This document shows, in pieces, positions 6,636 to 11,216 of a stretch of 11,216 nt of DNA. The notes under the pieces are model-generated. The model searched no databases. It was not told where the DNA came from and was given only the letters and a program-made list of their open reading frames with translations. The position numbers and the translations under genes are program-made. This stretch comes from an uncultured Ignavibacteria bacterium (GTDB taxonomy: Bacteria; Bacteroidota; Ignavibacteria; Tepidaquicellales; Tepidaquicellaceae), in the NCBI GenBank assembly GCA_937924675.1, contig CALEVL010000056.1, forward strand, positions 1-11,216, read 5' to 3'. Positions within the stretch are counted from its first letter, which is position 1, and the number at the start of each line of letters is the position of its first letter.

Positions 6636-7967
6636 ATGAGCAAAGCAATTCAAGTAGATGATCTTTCCAAATTGTACCGGCTTGGATTGGTTGGCACCAG
6701 GACAATAGCAGAAGATGTTAACAAGCTTTGGGCTAAGATGCGTGGCAAAGAGGACCCGTATTTAAAAGTCGGTGAATCAAATGTCAGATCAGCAAAGGGA
6801 ATTTCAGAATATGTTTGGGCTCTAAAGGATATTAACTTTGAGGTTGGCCACGGAGAAAGATTTGGAATAATCGGTAAGAACGGAGCCGGCAAGTCAACAC
6901 TTCTGAAAATACTATCGAGAGTTGCAAGCCCTACAAAAGGCAGGGTAAGATTGAACGGAAGAGTAGCAAGCCTGCTTGAGGTCGGTACCGGATTTCATGC
7001 TGAGCTGACAGGAAGAGACAACATATTTCTCAACGGTGCAATACTTGGCATGACGCAAAGTGAGATCAAGAAGAAGTTTGACAGCATAGTTGATTTTTCC
7101 GGTGTTGAAAGATACATCGACACACCCGTAAAGAGATACTCATCCGGCATGTATGTTCGTTTAGCGTTTGCAGTAGCCGCACACCTTGAACCTGAGATAT
7201 TGATAGTTGACGAAGTACTTGCAGTGGGTGACGCAGAGTTTCAGAAGAAATGCCTTGGAAAGATGCACGATGTTTCGGAAAAAGAAGGAAGGACGGTTCT
7301 CTTTGTCAGTCACAATTTACAAGCGATCAGAAATCTTTGTCAGAAAGCAATCATTCTGAATAATGGAGAAATGTATGATTCAGGTTCAGCAGAAGAATGC
7401 CTTAAGACATACAATGATCTTGTGAGAGAGGTTAAGATCACCGTTGATACTGAAGTGAAAGATTTCACTCACCGAAGAGGAAAAGGAAATGTAAGAATGG
7501 CAAGTCTTGAAGTTACAGGTACTGAAGGAGAGCAAAGATTTGTATATAAGAAGGGTGAAAAAATCCTTTTCAGGATAAGTTACAACGTTTACAAAGAGAT
7601 GGCCGGCCTGACATGTACAATAGCATTGCTATCCGGGATTTCAAGAGAAGCAATTGTGCTGATACACCATGTTATCACAGAGGATATTCTCATGCCAGGT
7701 GATACAGGCGGTATGCTGGTAGAGATTGAGGAGCTTAACATAAAGGCAGGAGAATACCCGCTATACTTTGAGCTCAGAGATTCTAAATACAACGAATATT
7801 CGAAAGATGTCATTGACGACCTGACTCCGCCGGTTGTAATTCTGGATGGAGACGAGGAGTCTTTGGAGAGTTATAATCCGGGCAAGCCGGCCGGATACTT
7901 CCAAATACCGTCAAGGATTGTTAATAGTGAAGTAGTACCGGGAGGCTATCTCAAAAAAGTTCTGTAA
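6636..7967 (+). CDS. wzt: Polysaccharide ABC transporter ATPase with C-terminal substrate-recognition domain (Wzt family)
   Basis: The ATPase partner of the preceding permease, 443 aa. The nucleotide-binding domain has Walker A GKNGAGKST (80-88), the signature YSSGM (168-172), Walker B ILIVDEVLAVGD (188-199) with catalytic Glu193, and the H-loop His226. Residues about 25-60 are an insertion before the core, common in Wzt/TagH-type ATPases. Residues about 283-425 form a second domain (FVYKKGEKILFRISYNV, later GEYPLYFELRD) matching the Wzt C-terminal fold. In E. coli O8/O9a this domain binds a non-reducing-end cap that stops chain growth and licenses export. Its presence suggests an exported glycan that is completed on the cytoplasmic side and perhaps capped. 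Which modification it reads cannot be told from sequence. The stop codon lies inside a small hairpin (7953-7975). Confidence 0.94.
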   Translation: MSKAIQVDDLSKLYRLGLVGTRTIAEDVNKLWAKMRGKEDPYLKVGESNVRSAKGISEYVWALKDINFEVGHGERFGIIGKNGAGKSTLLKILSRVASPTKGRVRLNGRVASLLEVGTGFHAELTGRDNIFLNGAILGMTQSEIKKKFDSIVDFSGVERYIDTPVKRYSSGMYVRLAFAVAAHLEPEILIVDEVLAVGDAEFQKKCLGKMHDVSEKEGRTVLFVSHNLQAIRNLCQKAIILNNGEMYDSGSAEECLKTYNDLVREVKITVDTEVKDFTHRRGKGNVRMASLEVTGTEGEQRFVYKKGEKILFRISYNVYKEMAGLTCTIALLSGISREAIVLIHHVITEDILMPGDTGGMLVEIEELNIKAGEYPLYFELRDSKYNEYSKDVIDDLTPPVVILDGDEESLESYNPGKPAGYFQIPSRIVNSEVVPGGYLKKVL

Positions 7968-7977
7968 ACTTTTTTTT
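7953..7977 (+). terminator. Possible weak intrinsic terminator or attenuator at the end of wzt
   Basis: AAAAAAGTT (7953-7961) is perfectly complementary to AACTTTTTT (7967-7975) around a 5-base loop (7962-7966), and the T-run continues to 7977. The geometry resembles a hairpin plus U-tract. However, the stem has a single G-C pair, so it would be a weak terminator at best, and it overlaps the wzt stop codon (7965-7967). The following gene starts 54 bases after that stop and looks like part of the same cluster, so partial termination or attenuation is more plausible than a full stop. Confidence 0.3.
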
Positions 7978-8021
7978 GCTACTCAAATTGAACCAGCTAT
8001 AAACTATTAAAGACTACCCGT

Positions 8022-9020
8022 ATGTCAGTAAAAGTTAAGATTCTAAAGGAGGACTTTCTCGATAAGTCACCTCCACTGTATTCAGGTGGAGTAATTGCCA
8101 ATGTTCTTGGACTGCATGTATTCAGGACTCTCTTTCTTAATTTGTGGAGATTGAATCCGAAAAGACTTGGTGGTGAATATCAAAAATATATTGACATACT
8201 TAAGAAAGACGGAATTCTTGTAATACCTGACTTCTTCCCAAAAGAGCAGTTCGATGAAATCAAAAAAGAATACGATGAAGCTTATTCTGGTTGGTCTCCT
8301 TATGATTATAATCCCGAAGAACTTTCGAAGCGTCAAAAGGATTTTCCGGAATATTTCAGTTCTATTGCTGAGAAGATTATATCTGCTAAGACTCCGGCAT
8401 TCATGAAATACTTCGTTAACAACGAATTTATTATAAAACTAAGCGAAGCGGTTACACACAGAACCAATAATATCCCGCCTCATCAGCATTTTTGGTTTCT
8501 TCAGCGCAGGTCAATGGAAGATGGGAAGGCAGGAGGCCTTCATACAGCAGGTTTTCCTCATGCAGACGTACCATATCCGACAGTGAAAGTCTTTGTGTAT
8601 ATGAATGATGTCAATGAAGATAATGCGGCATACATTTTTGCAAGGGGTTCACATAAACTGACACTAAAGAGGCTCATGTTCGAATACAAGCTGAGTGTGA
8701 GTTATGCCAAAACAAGAAATGATATTGCCCATGAAGAGGATGTACAGGATTTGGGCTACAAGTGTGAGTCAATCTGCGGTAAAGCAAACACCTTGTTCAT
8801 TTCAAACAATATGGGTTATCATAACAGGGGGGAATTTTCAAATCTTGAACCGCGTCAGACAATACAGCTTGATTTCAGACAACTTGAAACTTGGAGAAAC
8901 ATTCTGTCGCGTAAAGGAACAGATGTTTTTTCGAAAATTTCGAGAAGATTTGTTAAGTCATTTGATAAAGACATAAAAGAACAACGACGTGCAAGTATCA
9001 GTAATAATAACATGTCATAA
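8022..9020 (+). CDS. Phytanoyl-CoA dioxygenase (PhyH) family Fe(II)/2-oxoglutarate oxygenase
   Basis: A 332-aa cytoplasmic-type enzyme with the non-heme iron facial triad of the PhyH family. HxD is H180-A-D182, inside GFPHADVPYPTVKVFVYMND. The distal histidine is H267 in NMGYHNRG. R278 (EPRQTIQLDFR) is a reasonable 2-oxoglutarate anchor, as is R269 less likely. The segment NAAYIFARGSHK (201-212) is the usual middle strand, and DGILVIPDFFPKEQFDEI (63-80) is the typical family N-terminus. Such enzymes hydroxylate or otherwise oxidise small molecules. In glycan loci they are candidates for sugar or lipid tailoring, but the substrate cannot be read from the sequence. Residues about 1-60 and 290-332 are not recognised. 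The last 32 bases overlap the next gene in another frame, which argues for translational coupling. Confidence 0.82.
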   Translation: MSVKVKILKEDFLDKSPPLYSGGVIANVLGLHVFRTLFLNLWRLNPKRLGGEYQKYIDILKKDGILVIPDFFPKEQFDEIKKEYDEAYSGWSPYDYNPEELSKRQKDFPEYFSSIAEKIISAKTPAFMKYFVNNEFIIKLSEAVTHRTNNIPPHQHFWFLQRRSMEDGKAGGLHTAGFPHADVPYPTVKVFVYMNDVNEDNAAYIFARGSHKLTLKRLMFEYKLSVSYAKTRNDIAHEEDVQDLGYKCESICGKANTLFISNNMGYHNRGEFSNLEPRQTIQLDFRQLETWRNILSRKGTDVFSKISRRFVKSFDKDIKEQRRASISNNNMS

Positions 9021-9636
9021 TTACGCAAGGTATCTTGCGAGAGCTATTAGAAGTGCTATTAATCAGTCCGTGAGTCGTGACGAATATGAAGTAATTGTTG
9101 TCGATGACGCAAGCACAGACGAGACAAAACTTGTTATGGAAGCTTTCAAGGGCCACATTAAGCCGATCAATCTGAAAAGAAATCTTGGACTTGCAGCCGC
9201 AAGAAACAAAGGCATTCGTTCTTCTCTTGGAAGATATGTCGTAAATCTCGATGCCGATGATTATATAGATGAAAATCTAATTCTTGTTGAGTCCATGTTC
9301 CTTAATTCAAATCCGTCATGGGATGCAGTGTCTTGTGATTATATCGTGGTTGATGATGATGAGAATCATATTGAGCGCATCAAAGGTGATGAGCTTCCAA
9401 TTGCATGCGGTGTAATGTTCAGAACAGATCGATTGTTTGAAGTCGGACTTTATGACGAGAAGTTCAAGATGCGTGAAGAAGAAGATCTCAGGATCAGATT
9501 TCAGAAGGATCATACGATAAAGAACATCGAACTGCCTTTGTACCGCTACAGGAAACATGGGAATAACATGACAAGGAATAAAAAGGCAATGAAGGAATTT
9601 GCTAAATTCCTTAAGACTAAGCACAACAATAATTAA
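8989..9636 (+). CDS. Family 2 glycosyltransferase (compact GT-A)
   Basis: A 215-aa glycosyltransferase expected to add one sugar from a nucleotide donor to a lipid-linked acceptor at the cytoplasmic face of the membrane. The N-terminal strand VSVIITCHNYARYL leads to VVDDASTDET (37-46), the nucleotide-binding signature. It is followed by NLGLAAARNKGI (65-76), the DxD-type metal site DADDY (88-92) and the probable catalytic-base region EEEDLRIR (163-170). The closing YRYRKHGNNMTR (185-196) is common at the end of this domain. It is shorter than many GT2 enzymes and has no membrane anchor, but the core looks complete. GTG 8989 is the only plausible start: an in-frame TAA lies at 8974-8976 and the first beta strand begins at once. 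The start overlaps the dioxygenase gene by 32 bases. Donor and linkage are unknown. Confidence 0.88.
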   Translation: MQVSVIITCHNYARYLARAIRSAINQSVSRDEYEVIVVDDASTDETKLVMEAFKGHIKPINLKRNLGLAAARNKGIRSSLGRYVVNLDADDYIDENLILVESMFLNSNPSWDAVSCDYIVVDDDENHIERIKGDELPIACGVMFRTDRLFEVGLYDEKFKMREEEDLRIRFQKDHTIKNIELPLYRYRKHGNNMTRNKKAMKEFAKFLKTKHNNN

Positions 9637-9654
9637 TTCGACCAACTGGCTGAA

Positions 9655-10395
9655 TTGCATTCAGTAGCTTTCATTGCTGCACGGATGGGCTCGGAAAGAA
9701 TGCCCGGCAAAGTACTTAAAAAGCTTGCAGGCATCCCCTCTCTTGTTCACATTTTCAAAATACTTTCAAAGTCCGTACTAACCGATGACTTCGTTGTAGT
9801 CACTACTTCATTGACTGAAGATGACAACATTGAACAGGTCTGCAATGAGAACAAAATAAGATGTTACCGAGGCTCTGTTCATGATGTACTTGACAGGTTC
9901 AGGATTGCTGCTGAAGCGGAGAAGCCGGACAATATAATCCGGGTTACAGGTGACGATCCTCTCATGGATCCTGAAATAATAGATAAGGTTATCCGTGAGC
10001 ATATTGAAGGCGGCTTCGATTATACCTCTAATATGATTGAAAGAACTTATCCAAGAGGAATGGACACTGAAGTTGTAAAATATGAGACTCTTGAATACGC
10101 CTGGAAGACAACGGCAGATAAAGATGACCGTGAACATGTAACTCTTTATGTAAGAAGACATCCGGAGAGATTCACTATGCACAGTGTTGTAAGAGAGAGC
10201 GAGCAGCTGGATCACATAAGGCTCTGCCTTGACACTGAGGAAGACTACAAACTGCTCTCTGAGATCTACAACTGTATTTACAAGGGTGATGTGATCAAAC
10301 TTGATGTAGTGATGAAGCTGATCAGCGAGAGACCGGAATTGTTGAAGTTCAATGAAATGATATCGCAAAAACCCGTTAAGGGAAAAGTTTACTGA
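9655..10395 (+). CDS. SpsF-type cytidylyltransferase (CMP-sugar activation)
   Basis: A 246-aa nucleotidyltransferase of the CMP-KDO/CMP-sialate synthetase superfamily, SpsF branch. ARMGSERMPGKVL (9-21) is the CTP-binding loop, RVTGDDPLMDP (96-106) carries the metal-binding aspartates, YPRGMDTEV (132-140) is typical of SpsF proteins, and DDREHVTLYVRRHPERF (157-173) follows. It probably transfers CMP from CTP to a sugar acid or related sugar. SpsF homologues occur in spore-coat and surface-glycan loci, but the substrate is often unknown; some databases label them as glycosyltransferases. TTG 9655 is the likely start because AFIAARMGS must sit close to the N-terminus and no ATG or GTG precedes it; the only downstream ATG would cut into the CTP loop. 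The gap from the GT2 gene is 18 bases. Confidence 0.87.
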   Translation: MHSVAFIAARMGSERMPGKVLKKLAGIPSLVHIFKILSKSVLTDDFVVVTTSLTEDDNIEQVCNENKIRCYRGSVHDVLDRFRIAAEAEKPDNIIRVTGDDPLMDPEIIDKVIREHIEGGFDYTSNMIERTYPRGMDTEVVKYETLEYAWKTTADKDDREHVTLYVRRHPERFTMHSVVRESEQLDHIRLCLDTEEDYKLLSEIYNCIYKGDVIKLDVVMKLISERPELLKFNEMISQKPVKGKVY

Positions 10396-10416
10396 ATATT
10401 AAGTGTACAGAGATAA

Positions 10417-11082
10417 ATGATAAAACTACCTGACTTCACAAAAGCGTATGAATATGAAAATGATTTTTATCTTTCATGCGATATTACAAGGATCAGCAAG
10501 ATACTTGCTCATTACGAGTTGTATAAGAAATCACTTGAGATCCCCGGAGCAATTGTAGAATGCGGCGTGTTCAAAGGAGCATCATTTGTAAGATTTGCCA
10601 TGTTCAGAAGTCTCTTTGAAAATCCTCATGCGAAAAAAATTATCGGCTTTGATTCGTTTGGAGATTTTCCGGAGACAGACTTTGAAGCTGACAAAAAGTT
10701 GAGGGAGCACATCGTAAATGAAGCGGGACTGCAGAGCATATCAACTGGCCAGCTAAATGAAGTACTGGTCAACAAAGAATGCGGACACAATATTGAACTG
10801 ATTGCCGGTGACATTACAAAGACGGTCCCAGATTATGTTTCAAAGAATCCGCAACTGAAAATCTCATTATTGAATCTTGACACCGACATTTACGAACCTT
10901 CTGCAACTATACTGGAACATCTATATCCTAAGATTGAGCGAGGCGGCATTTTGATACTCGATGATTACGGGATATTTCCGGGAGAAACAAAAGCAGTTGA
11001 TGATTATTTCAAAGGCAGAAAGATCTCTGTCAAAAAATTCCCTTTCTGTCTCACACCGAGTTATATCATTAAAGACGAATAG
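10417..11082 (+). CDS. TylF/MycF-type SAM-dependent O-methyltransferase
   Basis: A 221-aa class I methyltransferase of the macrocin O-methyltransferase (TylF) family, which methylates sugar hydroxyls with S-adenosylmethionine and Mg2+. Residues 44-56 (GAIVECGVFKGAS) form the SAM-binding loop, with acidic E48. FDSFGDFPE (78-86) follows, then DTDIYEPS (155-162) and LDDYGIFPGETKAVDDYF (181-198). D155 or D157 together with D182 and D183 are the expected metal ligands. It is similar in length to TylF/MycF, and the fold appears intact. In antibiotic pathways the substrate is a sugar on a macrolide; in a polysaccharide locus the natural candidate is a glycan residue, possibly the terminal one. ATG 10417 lies 21 bases after the cytidylyltransferase stop, so it is probably in the same operon. 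Confidence 0.88.
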   Translation: MIKLPDFTKAYEYENDFYLSCDITRISKILAHYELYKKSLEIPGAIVECGVFKGASFVRFAMFRSLFENPHAKKIIGFDSFGDFPETDFEADKKLREHIVNEAGLQSISTGQLNEVLVNKECGHNIELIAGDITKTVPDYVSKNPQLKISLLNLDTDIYEPSATILEHLYPKIERGGILILDDYGIFPGETKAVDDYFKGRKISVKKFPFCLTPSYIIKDE

Positions 11083-11103
11083 TCTTACTCACATAAAATC
11101 ATT

Positions 11104-11216
11104 TTGAAATTCCTCATTTGCGGTTTAGGCTCCATTGGGAGAAGGCATCTTAATGTCCTTAGGAGTCTTGGAGAGAAGGAATTCTATTGTCTTCGTTCAG
11201 GAAATTCGGAAGTGAA
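11104..11216 (+). CDS. Gfo/Idh/MocA-family oxidoreductase, N-terminal fragment (runs off the window)
   Basis: A partial gene: 37 complete codons are visible before the window ends. The start TTG 11104 is immediately followed by KFLICGLGSIGRRHLNVLR, the NAD(P)-binding Rossmann loop GxGSIGRRH that is highly typical of Gfo/Idh/MocA sugar oxidoreductases. No in-frame ATG or GTG lies near, and the first beta strand begins at residue 2, so TTG is favoured. It starts 21 bases after the methyltransferase stop. These enzymes oxidise or reduce sugars, nucleotide sugars or cyclitols. Placed after a cytidylyltransferase it may help form the CMP-activated sugar; this is inference from context, since most of the protein is missing. 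Confidence 0.8.
   Translation, partial: MKFLICGLGSIGRRHLNVLRSLGEKEFYCLRSGNSEV

Noticed and set aside
9808..10368. 186-codon open frame on the minus strand
   Set aside because: It lies fully inside the well-supported cytidylyltransferase gene on the + strand, has no recognisable domain, and would be antisense to an intact enzyme.

Overview
The window is one side of a cell-surface polysaccharide (O-antigen, capsule or exopolysaccharide) biosynthesis and export locus. All 11 recognisable genes lie on the + strand and are closely spaced. The Wzc-like tyrosine kinase and the O-antigen-type ABC exporter (Wzm/Wzt) point to a Gram-negative envelope. The specialised NusG paralogue near the 5' end, the AT-leaning DNA, the scarcity of clear Shine-Dalgarno sequences and the repeated TTG starts would fit the Bacteroidota/Ignavibacteria/Chlorobi side of the tree. 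That placement is an inference; there is no rRNA or other phylogenetic marker here.

Layout. 1-338: non-coding, with a good imperfect hairpin at 42-74; probably the leader or promoter region. 339-1423: a small signal-peptide/SLBB/C-terminal-helix protein, then a NusG-like (UpxY/RfaH/LoaP-type) elongation factor. 1602-2534: an extended-SDR epimerase closely resembling WbpP-type UDP-GlcNAc 4-epimerases. 2755-3321: a second SLBB protein, paralogous to the first. 3393-5645: a full-length Wzc-like co-polymerase/BY-kinase with a tyrosine-rich tail. 5769-7967: Wzm permease and Wzt ATPase, the latter with a C-terminal substrate-recognition extension. 8022-9636: a PhyH-type Fe(II)/2-oxoglutarate dioxygenase overlapping a compact GT2 glycosyltransferase. 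9655-11216: an SpsF-type cytidylyltransferase, a TylF-type O-methyltransferase and the start of a Gfo/Idh/MocA oxidoreductase that runs off the window.

Working model (inference): the epimerase supplies UDP-GalNAc or a similar sugar. The cytidylyltransferase and the oxidoreductase contribute to a CMP-activated sugar. The GT2 enzyme adds a residue to a lipid-linked glycan. The dioxygenase and methyltransferase modify the glycan or its precursors, and one modification may be the mark read by the Wzt C-terminal domain. Wzm/Wzt move the glycan across the inner membrane. The Wzc-like kinase and the two SLBB proteins form the periplasm-facing assembly machinery, and the NusG paralogue promotes transcription through the long operon. 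No Wza with a polysaccharide-export domain, no Wzy/Wzx and no initiating phosphoglycosyltransferase is visible here.

The most unusual points are the duplicated mini-SLBB proteins and the pairing of a Wzc-type kinase with an ABC (Wzm/Wzt) exporter rather than a Wzx/Wzy system. No mobile elements, CRISPR arrays, tRNAs or rRNAs were seen.
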